Part shown: positions 1 through 7,086 of the stretch, piece by piece
Numbering within the stretch: position 1 is the stretch's first letter
Layout of the letters: every line of letters begins with the position of its first letter
Assembly: GCA_950071955.1 (NCBI GenBank)
Contig: CATMOC010000064.1
Coordinates: forward strand, 1 to 11,611
Direction: 5' to 3'
DNA length: 11,611 bases
Source of the DNA: an uncultured Mesorhizobium sp.
GTDB taxonomy: Bacteria > Pseudomonadota > Alphaproteobacteria > Rhizobiales > Rhizobiaceae
Notes under the pieces: model-generated
Told to the model about the DNA's origin: nothing
Database searches by the model: none
Seen by the model: the letters and a program-made list of their open reading frames with translations, nothing else
Program-made: the position numbers and the translations under genes

Positions 1-233
1 CCCTTTGGGCCCAGCCGGTCGGCCCCCGCGCCGACGGTCGCGCGATCCTTGGCGATGGCCTGAGCGAGGCCCGCCTGATCGATGCCCGGACTGTGTCGAA
101 GCGCGTCGAGCGCGGCGAACTGCACTGGCGTCAGATCGAACCCTGCCTCGCGCACCCTCTGCAGGAAGACTTGCGTCGACAGCTGATGCAGCCGTCGGAT
201 CAGGTGCCCCGGCATCCTGGAGCTTACGTGCAT
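1..233 (-). CDS. MarR family transcriptional regulator, N-terminal part (runs off the left edge)
   Basis: The minus strand from position 233 is open to the window edge and encodes 77 residues of a MarR-type winged-helix regulator. After a short leader come helix 1 (MPGHLIRRLHQLSTQ), the typical DLTPVQFAALDAL turn into helix 2, then GIDQAGLAQAIAKDRATV, the helix-turn-helix entry. I chose the ATG at 233 because a GGGGAAAG ribosome-site-like stretch lies about 6 bases upstream; an in-frame ATG at 215 is the alternative, and the frame stays open further upstream. Such regulators usually repress neighbouring catabolic or efflux genes and release DNA when a phenolic or CoA ligand binds. The target is unknown because the rest of the gene and its neighbours lie outside. 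Oddity: the end of the recognition helix reads GAGADRLGPKG, where most relatives have a VVDRLExKG-like stretch, so two glycines and a proline fall in or near the DNA-reading helix. The gene might be decaying or simply divergent. Confidence 0.8.
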   Translation of the reverse strand, partial: MHVSSRMPGHLIRRLHQLSTQVFLQRVREAGFDLTPVQFAALDALRHSPGIDQAGLAQAIAKDRATVGAGADRLGPK

Positions 234-469
234 CGAGCTTTCCCCATTCTTCCCGCCGCTCCGGCGCAGCTTTGCCGAGCGTCGATAGCGAAGGCCAGTA
301 AAACATTCCCTTGGCGTCGGCCACTCCACGGATGTCGCGTCGCTGCGTCGCTCATGGTCGCGATCAGGGCGTCGGGGCCGCGGCCCTATCGCAGTTGCGG
401 ACCGAACAACGCGGATCGTCCGGCGCCGCCGCGCCAAGTCCGGCAAGATTTTCGGGAGGCGTTGTCTGA
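234..469. other. Intergenic stretch between the MarR fragment and the lactonase gene
   Basis: No supported gene lies here. Open frames on the plus strand have no recognisable protein features and run antisense to the MarR start. The stretch should contain the promoter of the leftmost regulator, but I could not find a convincing -35/-10 pair with proper spacing. Confidence 0.4.
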
Positions 470-489
470 GGCGCCGGCTAGCCGGCGCC
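470..489. repeat. Perfect 20-bp palindrome spanning the lactonase stop codon
   Basis: GGCGCCGGC, TA, GCCGGCGCC is a perfect inverted repeat whose centre falls in the TAG stop codon of the lactonase gene (478-480, minus strand). As RNA it would fold into an 8-bp GC-only stem with a CUAG loop. No T-run follows on the minus strand, so this is not a classical rho-independent terminator. It may protect the 3' end of the operon mRNA or help rho-dependent termination. Confidence 0.5.
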
Positions 490-1386
490 GCGCGCGTTGA
501 CGTAGATCGAGCGGAGCGACGTCGTGGCGGTGATGAACAGCCGGTTGCGCTTCGGGCCGCCGAAACAAAGGTTTGATACGACCTCGTCGAGCAGGACCTT
601 GCCGAGCAGCGTCCCGTCCGAGGCAAAACAGTGCACGCCGTCGGCGGCAGAACACCAGAGATTTCCGCCGGTATCGACGCGGAAGCCGTCGAACAGGCCG
701 GCATCGCAGGTGACGAACGTCTCGCCGTCGCGAAGAGACTTGCCATCGGGGGAAAGCCGATAGCGGCGGATGTCGGGCGAACAGTCGGGGAAATGCGTCC
801 TGCCCGTATCAGCGACATAAAGGACGGTCTCGTCGGGCGAGAAGGCGAGGCCGTTGGGCTGCTTCATGTCCTCCACGACACGCGTCAGGGTGCCGTCGGG
901 ATCGATCCTGTAGACGTGGCGGCCGTCCTGTTCCATGGGCGAGGCGTCGCCCTCGTAGTCGCTGTCGATGCCGTAGGAAGGGTCGGTGAACCAGACGGAC
1001 CCGTCGGATTTCACGACCACGTCATTGGGCGAGTTCAGGCGCTTGCCGTCAAAGCGGTCCGCCAGCACTGTGCGCGAGCCACCAAACTCGTAGCGGCTGA
1101 CGCAGCGCCCGCGGTGCTCGCAGGCGATCAGCCGCCCCTGGCGGTCGAGCGTGTGGCCGTTCTGGTTGCGGCAGGGCTGCTCGAAGGTGGCCACCGCGCC
1201 GTTCATCTCGTCCCAGCGCAGGATGCGGTCGTTGGGGATATCGGACCAGATCACGTAGCGGCCGGCCGGAAAGTAGACCGGCCCCTCGGTCCACCGCCCT
1301 CCCGACCACAACACTTCGGGGCCTGCGTTCATGTGGACCATGCGGGCGAAACGCCCGTCGCGAATGTCGTAGTGATGCGCAGGCAC
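478..1386 (-). CDS. SMP-30/gluconolactonase-like lactonase
   Basis: This 302-residue cytoplasmic protein (no signal peptide) belongs to the SMP-30/gluconolaconase/LRE six-bladed propeller family of metal-dependent lactonases, which open sugar lactones and related esters. Family landmarks are present: Glu34 in WTEGPVYF, Asn121 in NSPNDVV, Asn178 in QPNGLAFSPD and Asp233 in LFDGFRVD. Glu34, Asn178 and Asp233 match the usual metal ligands and Asn121 the substrate side. The GRLIACEHRGR stretch (84-94) is typical of the gluconolactonase branch. Length is normal. The start is GTG at 1386, chosen because a strong GGGAGGAAG site lies just upstream and overlaps the TGA of the preceding permease. It is the last gene of the sugar ABC cassette, so it probably acts on a lactone made from the imported sugar; no sugar dehydrogenase that would make such a lactone is in the window. 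The exact substrate is not predictable, and a regucalcin-like or esterase role cannot be excluded. Confidence 0.9.
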   Translation of the reverse strand: MPAHHYDIRDGRFARMVHMNAGPEVLWSGGRWTEGPVYFPAGRYVIWSDIPNDRILRWDEMNGAVATFEQPCRNQNGHTLDRQGRLIACEHRGRCVSRYEFGGSRTVLADRFDGKRLNSPNDVVVKSDGSVWFTDPSYGIDSDYEGDASPMEQDGRHVYRIDPDGTLTRVVEDMKQPNGLAFSPDETVLYVADTGRTHFPDCSPDIRRYRLSPDGKSLRDGETFVTCDAGLFDGFRVDTGGNLWCSAADGVHCFASDGTLLGKVLLDEVVSNLCFGGPKRNRLFITATTSLRSIYVNARGAG

Positions 1387-1399
1387 GGTTCTTCCTCCC

Positions 1400-2350
1400 T
1401 CAGGACGTGACGCGGGCGTTGCGGCCGTAGACGAGCAGCATGCCGATGATCACCGTGCCGTAGATGATCTGGGGCCCGGCTTCCGGCATCTGCATGATCG
1501 AAAGTACCGAGTTCAGGAGCACGATGAGGATGACGCCGACCAGCGTGCCGGCATAGCGTCCGCGCCCGCCGAGGATATGCGTGCCGCCGAGCACGACCGC
1601 CGCGATCGCCGGCAACAGGAAGGCGTTGCCCATGCCCTGGTAGGCCTTGGCCGAGTATCCCGTCAGCAGGAACCCGGCGAGCGCCGCGCAGAGGCCGGAT
1701 GTCACGAAGGCGCCGATGATGACGCGGCGGGTGCGGATGCCCGAGAGATAGGCCGCGGCCTCCCGCGAACCGGTCGCGTAGACCGAGCGGCCGAAGGCCG
1801 TGCGCGTCAGGATCACCGAAATCGCCACGGAGACGGCGGCCCAGACGAAGATGGCGACGGGGATGCCGAGAATCTTCTCCTTGGCCAGGAAGAGCATCAT
1901 CGGCGTGGCGCGGTCCTGCGGCGCGAAGCCGCCCGTCTGCGCGACCATCAGGCCGCGAAGGACGGTGTCGACGCCGAGCGTGAAGATCATCGAGGGAATG
2001 CGCAGATAGGCGACGCCGAACCCGTTGAACAACCCGACGGCCAGCCCCACCGCCAGCGCGGTGGGCAAAGCGAGGTCGCCGCCGACGGCGGTGGCGGTCA
2101 TGGCGGCGGCCGAGAGCGTCCACGGGATCGACAGGTCGATGTGGCCGAGCAGGATGACCATCATCATGCCCGCCGCGCAGATGCCCAGAAAGGCGCCCGT
2201 CTGCAGCTGCTGCAGGAGGTAGCCCGGCGACAGCAGGGGAACGGTGCCGCTGGTGATCAGCGTGTATGCCGTGCCGGCGATCAGGATCGCGAGGATGAAC
2301 AGCGCCGCGATGGCGATCGGTCTGTCTTCGGGCGAGAGCCTGGCGAGCAT
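1400..2350 (-). CDS. Sugar ABC transporter permease, RbsC type (second permease)
   Basis: This 316-residue inner-membrane protein of the CUT2 (BPD_transp_2) permease family forms half of the sugar channel. It consists almost wholly of hydrophobic helices. Family marks are LGHIDLSIP (68-76, the counterpart of the usual GGxDLSVG), the cytoplasmic coupling segment ATGSREAAAYLSGI (192-205) that contacts the ATPase, and a C-terminal AAVVLGGTHILGGRG block. The ATG at 2350 is supported by a GAGGT site that includes the TGA of the upstream permease gene, leaving only 9 bp between them; 13 bp separate it from the lactonase start. Because it differs clearly from its neighbour permease, the transporter probably uses a heterodimeric channel, as in E. 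coli YtfT-YjfF, rather than the RbsC homodimer. Confidence 0.93.
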   Translation of the reverse strand: MLARLSPEDRPIAIAALFILAILIAGTAYTLITSGTVPLLSPGYLLQQLQTGAFLGICAAGMMMVILLGHIDLSIPWTLSAAAMTATAVGGDLALPTALAVGLAVGLFNGFGVAYLRIPSMIFTLGVDTVLRGLMVAQTGGFAPQDRATPMMLFLAKEKILGIPVAIFVWAAVSVAISVILTRTAFGRSVYATGSREAAAYLSGIRTRRVIIGAFVTSGLCAALAGFLLTGYSAKAYQGMGNAFLLPAIAAVVLGGTHILGGRGRYAGTLVGVILIVLLNSVLSIMQMPEAGPQIIYGTVIIGMLLVYGRNARVTS

Positions 2351-2359
2351 TGCGATACC

Positions 2360-3400
2360 TCAGCGGAAGAGATCGAGCTTGTTTCGCACTCTGAGCGTGC
2401 GGATAGCCCCGAACGACACGGCCACGAGCAGGACCAGACCCTCGATCAGCGGCTGGAGCAGCGGATCGATGGAAAGGATGCGGAAATAGAAGGAGATGAC
2501 CCGCAGGATGAGCGCGCCGACCAGGCTGCCGATGGCGCCTCCCGCCCCGCCGAGCAGCGAGGTGCCGCCGAGCACGACGGCGGCGATCGAGTTCAAGGTG
2601 TAGGCACCAGCCTGCTGGATGTCGGCGTTTCCCGACGAGGTCTGGATGGCGAGGTAGAGCCCGCCGCAGGCGGCGAAGAATCCGCCGAGCGTGAAGGCGG
2701 CGATCTTGGCGCGCGCGATCGGCAGGCCCGACATGTAGGCCGCGCCCTCGGCCGAACCGACGGCATAGACGGTGCGGCCGGTCACCGAGCGGCGGAACGG
2801 CACCCAGACGAGCACCGCGATCGCCAACAGGATCAGGATCGGCACCGGCAGGTCGGCAAATGGGGCCAGCCAGGGCGAATCCGCGTCGAAGCCGTAGGTG
2901 TCGGCAAAATCCCATATCGTATTGGTGAGCGCCCAGTTCAGATCGCCATCGACCTCTCCGCCCGGCTTCGGCCGGATCCACAGCGCCAGCCCCATGGCGA
3001 TCGCACCGGTGGCCAGGGTCGCGATGATGGGCTGGATGCGGCCGTAGACGACGACAAGGCCGTTCATGAGCCCGAACGCCGTGCCGGCGAGAAGCGTCGC
3101 CACCATCCCGAAAAGGATCTGCGCCGGCGAGCCGCTGACCAGTTCGGAGGCGATGCAGTTCGTCAGGGTCATCACCGCGCCGACGGAGAGATCGAGGCCG
3201 CCGAGCAGCACCGGTACCGTCTGCGCCATGGCGACGAAGGCCAGCGCCACCGCCTCGTTGGAATTCTGCACGAAGACCGCAGCGGAAAAGCCGCGCGGAT
3301 GCATCAGGTTGTAGACGAGGTAGATCGCCGCGAAGAGGAGGAGTGCTCCGGCGAAACCCCGGTTCTGCCGGAGCCAGCGTGCAAGCGGGGCGAGCGTCAT
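2360..3400 (-). CDS. Sugar ABC transporter permease, RbsC type (first permease)
   Basis: This 346-residue inner-membrane permease of the CUT2 family is partner to the permease encoded next to it. It has the canonical GGLDLSVGA motif (67-75), the coupling segment AVGSAEGAAYMSGLPIA (213-229) and the late SIAAVVLGGTSLLGGAGG block (271-288). A hydrophilic stretch at about 145-182, rich in Asp and Trp, is probably a periplasmic loop facing the binding protein. Its ATG overlaps the stop of the ATPase gene by 4 bp (ATGA), a typical sign of translational coupling between subunits needed in equal amounts. The imported substrate is unknown; CUT2 systems carry pentoses, hexoses, inositol and related compounds. 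Confidence 0.94.
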   Translation of the reverse strand: MTLAPLARWLRQNRGFAGALLLFAAIYLVYNLMHPRGFSAAVFVQNSNEAVALAFVAMAQTVPVLLGGLDLSVGAVMTLTNCIASELVSGSPAQILFGMVATLLAGTAFGLMNGLVVVYGRIQPIIATLATGAIAMGLALWIRPKPGGEVDGDLNWALTNTIWDFADTYGFDADSPWLAPFADLPVPILILLAIAVLVWVPFRRSVTGRTVYAVGSAEGAAYMSGLPIARAKIAAFTLGGFFAACGGLYLAIQTSSGNADIQQAGAYTLNSIAAVVLGGTSLLGGAGGAIGSLVGALILRVISFYFRILSIDPLLQPLIEGLVLLVAVSFGAIRTLRVRNKLDLFR

Positions 3401-4908
3401 GCCGCCTCGACGTCGATGTTCAGTGAGGCGGCCACGATCCCCTCCTCGGTCATCGCGTCGCCTTCCAGCTCACTCACCACGCGCCCGTCATAGAGCACGT
3501 AGACGCGGTCAGAGCAGCCGATCAGTTCGGCGTAGTCGGAGGAATAGAACAGGATCGCCTTGCCATCGTCGGCAAGCGACCGCATCAGGCGGTAGATCTC
3601 CTGTTTCGTGCCGACGTCTATGCCGCGCGTCGGATCGTTGAGGAGGATGATGTCGGGATCGACCATGAGCCACTTGGCGATGACCACCTTCTGCTGGTTG
3701 CCGCCGGACAGGGTCATGACGGCGTCCGTGGGCGCGCCGATCCTGACCTGCAGCTTGGCAAGGGCCTCCGCGACGGCGCGGCTGGCCAGGCCACTGTCGA
3801 TCACCGGCCCGCGCGAGACGCGGTCGAAAGCGGCGGCAAGCAGATTGTCGGCGATCGGCATGCCGAGCATCAATCCCTCCGTCTTGCGGTCCTCCGGCAC
3901 CAATGCGATACGCGTGGAGCCGCTTTTGGCGGCGTAAGGCGAGGACGGGATGCCGCGCTTTCCCGCCACCTCGACCGAACCAGACACGCCGCGCAGGACG
4001 CCGAACAGCGCCAGCAGCAGTTCCTTCTGTCCCTGGCCGTCCAGCCCGCCCAGCCCGACGATCTCGCCGCGCCCGATCGAGACATCCACGCCGTTGAGAC
4101 GGTTCTCCCAGCGCAGGCCCTTCACCGTCAGGATCGGGTCCAGCGCCTTCGGCTGCGGCTTTGGCGGAAACTGCGCCTCGACGTCGCGGCCGATCATCAG
4201 TCGCACGATCTCGGTGTCGGAATGGGCTCCCTTCGCGAAGGTCTCGATATGCTGCCCGTTGCGGAACACCGACAGCGTGTCGCAGAGCGCTTCCACCTCA
4301 TGCATGCGGTGGGAGATGAAGAGGCTGGACACGCCGCGGCCCTTGAGGTCGGCAAGGAGGTCGTACACCGTCTGGACGTCGCGCGAGGTCAGCGCCGAGG
4401 TCGCCTCGTCGAGGATCAGCACCTTCGGATCGCGTCCAAGCGCCTTGGCGATCTCGACCATCTGGCGGCGCGACAGGGGCAGTTCGCGGACCAGCGCGTG
4501 CGGATCGATGTCCTCGCAGCGGACACGCGCAAGAAGAGCCTCCGCCCGGCGAACCTGCGCGCGGCGGTCGATCAGCCCGAACCGGCGCGGCGGATCGGAA
4601 ATGCAGATGTTGTCGGCAACCGTCAGGTCGGGGACGAGAGACAGCTCCTGGAACATGCAGACGATGCCGTTGCGCGTCGCTTCATCCGGCGATGCGAACG
4701 AAACGGTCCTGCCTTCGAGCAGCATCTCGCCGGCGTCCGGCACGAGCACCCCGGCCATGATCTTGATGAGGGTCGACTTCCCCGCGCCGTTCTCGCCGAG
4801 GATCGCATGGATCGTGCCCGGCCTGCACGCGAAGTCGACCTTCTCGAGCGCACGGATTCCGGCGAAATACTTCGAGATTCCGCGATACTCGACGATCGGT
4901 TCGGTCAA
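3397..4908 (-). CDS. Sugar ABC transporter ATPase with two nucleotide-binding domains (RbsA/MglA type)
   Basis: This 503-residue protein powers the importer from the cytoplasmic face. Domain 1 has a full Walker A GENGAGKST (38-46), Q-loop Gln87, signature LSRRQ (145-149), Walker B VLILDEAT (163-170) and switch His200. Domain 2 has the degenerate P-loop region GGLDGQGQKELL (287-298) that this family normally shows, a canonical LSGGNQQ signature (400-406) and a Walker B reading ILLNDPTRG (421-429), where Asn-Asp replace the usual Asp-Glu. ATP hydrolysis is therefore expected mainly at one composite site. The start is TTG at 4908, supported by GGAGGAG about 6 bases upstream; no better in-frame ATG with a ribosome site was seen. 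It is separated from the binding-protein gene by 96 bp holding a strong hairpin and overlaps the next permease gene by 4 bp. Confidence 0.94.
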   Translation of the reverse strand: MTEPIVEYRGISKYFAGIRALEKVDFACRPGTIHAILGENGAGKSTLIKIMAGVLVPDAGEMLLEGRTVSFASPDEATRNGIVCMFQELSLVPDLTVADNICISDPPRRFGLIDRRAQVRRAEALLARVRCEDIDPHALVRELPLSRRQMVEIAKALGRDPKVLILDEATSALTSRDVQTVYDLLADLKGRGVSSLFISHRMHEVEALCDTLSVFRNGQHIETFAKGAHSDTEIVRLMIGRDVEAQFPPKPQPKALDPILTVKGLRWENRLNGVDVSIGRGEIVGLGGLDGQGQKELLLALFGVLRGVSGSVEVAGKRGIPSSPYAAKSGSTRIALVPEDRKTEGLMLGMPIADNLLAAAFDRVSRGPVIDSGLASRAVAEALAKLQVRIGAPTDAVMTLSGGNQQKVVIAKWLMVDPDIILLNDPTRGIDVGTKQEIYRLMRSLADDGKAILFYSSDYAELIGCSDRVYVLYDGRVVSELEGDAMTEEGIVAASLNIDVEAA

Positions 4909-4963
4909 CGGATCTCCTCCCGCCGGCGACAGGCTACAGGAATTCGCGGAATCTGGCGATGGT

Positions 4964-4989
4964 GGTCCCGGAAGGTGTCTTCCGGGACC
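4964..4989 (-). promoter_or_regulatory. Stem-loop between binding-protein and ATPase genes
   Basis: GGTCCCGGAAG, a GTGT loop and CTTCCGGGACC form a perfect 11-bp hairpin 15 bases past the stop of the binding-protein gene. A G-T and a G-C pair can extend it. No T-run follows, so full termination is unlikely. In many ABC operons a hairpin at this spot stabilises the upstream mRNA or partly attenuates readthrough, so that the periplasmic binding protein is made in excess over membrane subunits; that role here is inferred. Confidence 0.6.
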
Positions 4990-5004
4990 GCGAAGGGCGC
5001 AGCG

Positions 5005-6141
5005 CTATTTCACGTCCGCCTCGGACTGCGACATGATCGCGGGGCCGGAGACGTTGACGCCGCAGGGCGGAAACTCGTTCACCGTGAAGAAGTTGTCCGG
5101 CAGATCGGACCAGTAGTTCGTGCCGTCCTTCAGTTCATCGTAGGTCGCGACCGGCAGGGGAACCGAGATGAGCTGCGGCATGACGTTGCCCTCCAGCGCC
5201 GAAACAGCAGCCTTCATCGCGATCGCGACGAGGCCCGGCGACTGGCCGATGGAGATGCCCTTCAACCCCTCGCCGGAATGCTGCGCGACAAGCTTGCGGA
5301 AGCCGTTCTCGGATTCGCCGGCGATCGGCACCATCGGGTGCTTGGCATCCATCATCGCCTGCACGACGCCGGTGGTGCCGCCCTGGACGAGGAAGCCGTC
5401 GAACTGGCCGTGGACGGCAATCGCGTCGGCGGTGACCTTCTGGGCCGTGCCGTCGTCCCAGTTTCCGACCACCTGGACGACGTCCCATGTGCCGCCGGAC
5501 TTGTCCAGCACCTCGTGGATGCCGACCGAGCGGTCGCGGTCGACCGAGTTGCCGGGAAGGCCGCGGACCTCGAGCAGCTTGCCGGAGGTCTTGCCGCTGG
5601 CCTTCAGCTCGTCGAGCACGAAGGACGCCCATTTGCGGCCCATCTCGAGCTGGTCCTCGTTGACCTGCATGACCTTGTCGGTATCCAGAACGTTGTCGAA
5701 AGGAACGATGACGACATCGTTCTTGTCGGCAAGGCGGATGACGCGGTCGAATCCGTCCGGCGATACCGCGATCGTCACGATCGCGTCGAAGCCCTGGTTG
5801 ATGAAGTCCTCGATGGCGCCGAGCTGCGCCGGCGCATCCGTGCCGGTCGACACGACCTTGAACTCCTTGATCTTGTCCTTGATCGCCGGATCCTCGGCGA
5901 AGGCCTTCGCCGTCTTGATCATCTGGATACGCCAGGTGTTACCGACGAAGCCGTTCACCACCGCGATGCGGTATGGTCCGGGCTTGGCATTCCACTTCAT
6001 GAACTTGGTCTCGCCCGACCATGGGGCGAAACATTCCGGGTTCGCGCCCGGTCCCGACACCATTTCGGGGCCGGCATAGGCAAACTGGGTGCCGAGCGCC
6101 AGTACGGCAATCGCGGCGGCCGATTTCAACAGTCGCTTCAT
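5005..6141 (-). CDS. Periplasmic sugar-binding protein of the ABC importer
   Basis: This 378-residue protein of the type I periplasmic binding family (Peripla_BP_4, RbsB-like) delivers the ligand to the two permeases. A signal peptide is clear: basic MKRLLK, a hydrophobic stretch, and a likely cleavage after Ala-Tyr-Ala at residue 23. The mature part has two Rossmann-like lobes; recognisable segments include YRIAVVNGFVGNTWR at the start of lobe 1, GFDAIVTIAVSPDGFD, EVRGLPGNSVDRDRS and the hinge-proximal FDGFLVQGGTTGVVQAMMD. I set the start at the ATG at 6141, not the in-frame ATG at 6183, because it begins the signal peptide and has a GGGAGGAAG site directly upstream. The protein has only two cysteines, Cys37 and Cys360, near the two ends, which may pair in the periplasm. 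It follows the GntR gene by 99 bp with no clear promoter of its own, and precedes the ATPase. Ligand unknown. Confidence 0.93.
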   Translation of the reverse strand: MKRLLKSAAAIAVLALGTQFAYAGPEMVSGPGANPECFAPWSGETKFMKWNAKPGPYRIAVVNGFVGNTWRIQMIKTAKAFAEDPAIKDKIKEFKVVSTGTDAPAQLGAIEDFINQGFDAIVTIAVSPDGFDRVIRLADKNDVVIVPFDNVLDTDKVMQVNEDQLEMGRKWASFVLDELKASGKTSGKLLEVRGLPGNSVDRDRSVGIHEVLDKSGGTWDVVQVVGNWDDGTAQKVTADAIAVHGQFDGFLVQGGTTGVVQAMMDAKHPMVPIAGESENGFRKLVAQHSGEGLKGISIGQSPGLVAIAMKAAVSALEGNVMPQLISVPLPVATYDELKDGTNYWSDLPDNFFTVNEFPPCGVNVSGPAIMSQSEADVK

Positions 6142-6240
6142 GGTTCTTCCTCCCTGTCGACGCCCGTTCGCGGATCGCTCCACCGGGCCGGCGTCGTCAC
6201 CCCCTGCGCCCGTCCGGGACGCATATTCCTCCGCGAAACC

Positions 6241-6966
6241 TCAGGCCGCCCCCGCCATCTCCTCGCTGAAGTTCCTGAAGCCGGTCATCAGGTGGCTGCG
6301 CAGCCTGTACTGGAACGAGAGACGATCCTTCGCCGCGAGCGCGTCGATCACCCCCTGATGTTCGGAATATGTCTCGGTCATGAAGGTGCGCCTCGTCTTG
6401 CCCTTCTGCATGATGCGCAGGATGACCGGTTTCATGACGTTGTAGACGTCGAGCATCGCCGTATTGTCGAGGATGGAGATCAGCCGGACGTGAAAAGAAT
6501 AGTCGAGCTCCGAGGCCTGCTGCAGGTCGTGGATGTCGGCGAGCCTGCCGTTGATCGCATACAGTTCCTCGACGTCGCGATCGGTGATGCGGTCGAGAAG
6601 CTGATCGGCCGAGCCGACTTCCAGCAAGTCCCGGAACCCCTGGACGTCGGAGAAGGTTTTGCGCGAGACTTCCATCGTGTTGAAGGACAGGAGCTCGAAC
6701 GCCCGTGCCATTCGATTGTCGGTGATGGTCGCGCCGATCTTCGGGCGCACGTCGACCATGCCGTAGGCCTTCAGGATGCGCATCGCCTCGCGCACGGTGT
6801 TGCGGCTGGCACCGTAGCGGATGCACAGGTCCCGTTCGGTCGGGAGATTGTCGCCGACCGTGAGGCCGGAATCGGCGATGAACCTCCGGATCTCGCGCAC
6901 GACCGCATCGACGGCCGAACCGCCAGCTTCTTCCCTGCCTGATCCTGATCCCGTCTTGTCGTTCAT
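6241..6966 (-). CDS. GntR family transcriptional regulator, FCD (FadR-type) subgroup
   Basis: This 241-residue cytoplasmic repressor has an N-terminal GntR winged helix (about 17-80; LPTERDLCIRYGASRNTV at 41-58 is the helix-turn-helix) and a C-terminal FCD ligand domain (about 105-235). FCD metal-site residues are all visible: Asp155 and His159 in DYSFH, His203 in SEHQG, His225 in RSHL. Such regulators sense a carboxylated or sugar-acid metabolite and come off DNA. It heads the sugar-uptake cassette and probably represses it and itself. The frame extends to an ATG at 7002 (253 residues), but the predicted promoter would start RNA at about 7011 and an operator candidate occupies 7003-7013, leaving almost no leader; I therefore prefer the ATG at 6966, although its ribosome site is weak. 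Confidence 0.9.
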   Translation of the reverse strand: MNDKTGSGSGREEAGGSAVDAVVREIRRFIADSGLTVGDNLPTERDLCIRYGASRNTVREAMRILKAYGMVDVRPKIGATITDNRMARAFELLSFNTMEVSRKTFSDVQGFRDLLEVGSADQLLDRITDRDVEELYAINGRLADIHDLQQASELDYSFHVRLISILDNTAMLDVYNVMKPVILRIMQKGKTRRTFMTETYSEHQGVIDALAAKDRLSFQYRLRSHLMTGFRNFSEEMAGAA

Positions 6967-7002
6967 GCAATTGCTGCGCTTGCTCGCGACCCCGAGTACC
7001 AT

Positions 7003-7013
7003 TTGTCAGACCA
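7003..7013 (-). promoter_or_regulatory. Putative GntR operator O1
   Basis: TTGTCAGACCA matches the TNGTCNGACNA half-site arrangement known for FadR-type GntR regulators, with 4 of 5 arm positions paired around a central A. It covers the predicted transcription start of the GntR gene, a position suited to repression. The same 14-base context (ATTTGTC..ACCAG) recurs at 7085-7098. Confidence 0.55.
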
Positions 7014-7017
7014 GAAG

Positions 7018-7046
7018 AGTTAAGGCGATGGCCTACGGGCTGTCAA
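7018..7046 (-). promoter_or_regulatory. Predicted sigma-70 promoter of the GntR/sugar-uptake cassette
   Basis: Read on the minus strand, a perfect TTGACA -35 box (7041-7046) is followed after exactly 17 bp by TTAACT (7018-7023), a weak -10 box. Transcription would start near 7011, between the two operator candidates. It is the only good promoter seen upstream of the cassette. Confidence 0.55.
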
Positions 7047-7086
7047 CGGGGTCCAGTGTCGTGCATGAGAAGAAAATGTCCGCTAT

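Noticed and set aside
461..471. TTGTCTGAG-like sequence resembling a GntR half-operator
   Set aside because: Only one arm matches, and it lies downstream of the last cassette gene, far from any promoter seen.
1329..2981. A 550-codon minus-strand open frame across both permease genes
   Set aside because: It is out of frame with the real permeases, Arg/Gly/Ala rich, and spans their stop and start signals.
1577..3493. A 638-codon plus-strand open frame, very rich in Arg, Asp, Gly and Gln
   Set aside because: It is antisense to two permeases that have clear family motifs; low-complexity charged composition is an artefact of reading the opposite strand of hydrophobic, GC-rich codons.
4222..6942. 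A 906-codon open frame on the plus strand
   Set aside because: It runs antisense through the ATPase, binding protein and GntR genes, has no recognisable domain and a composition (His, Arg, Asp, Val rich) typical of frames opposite GC-rich genes.
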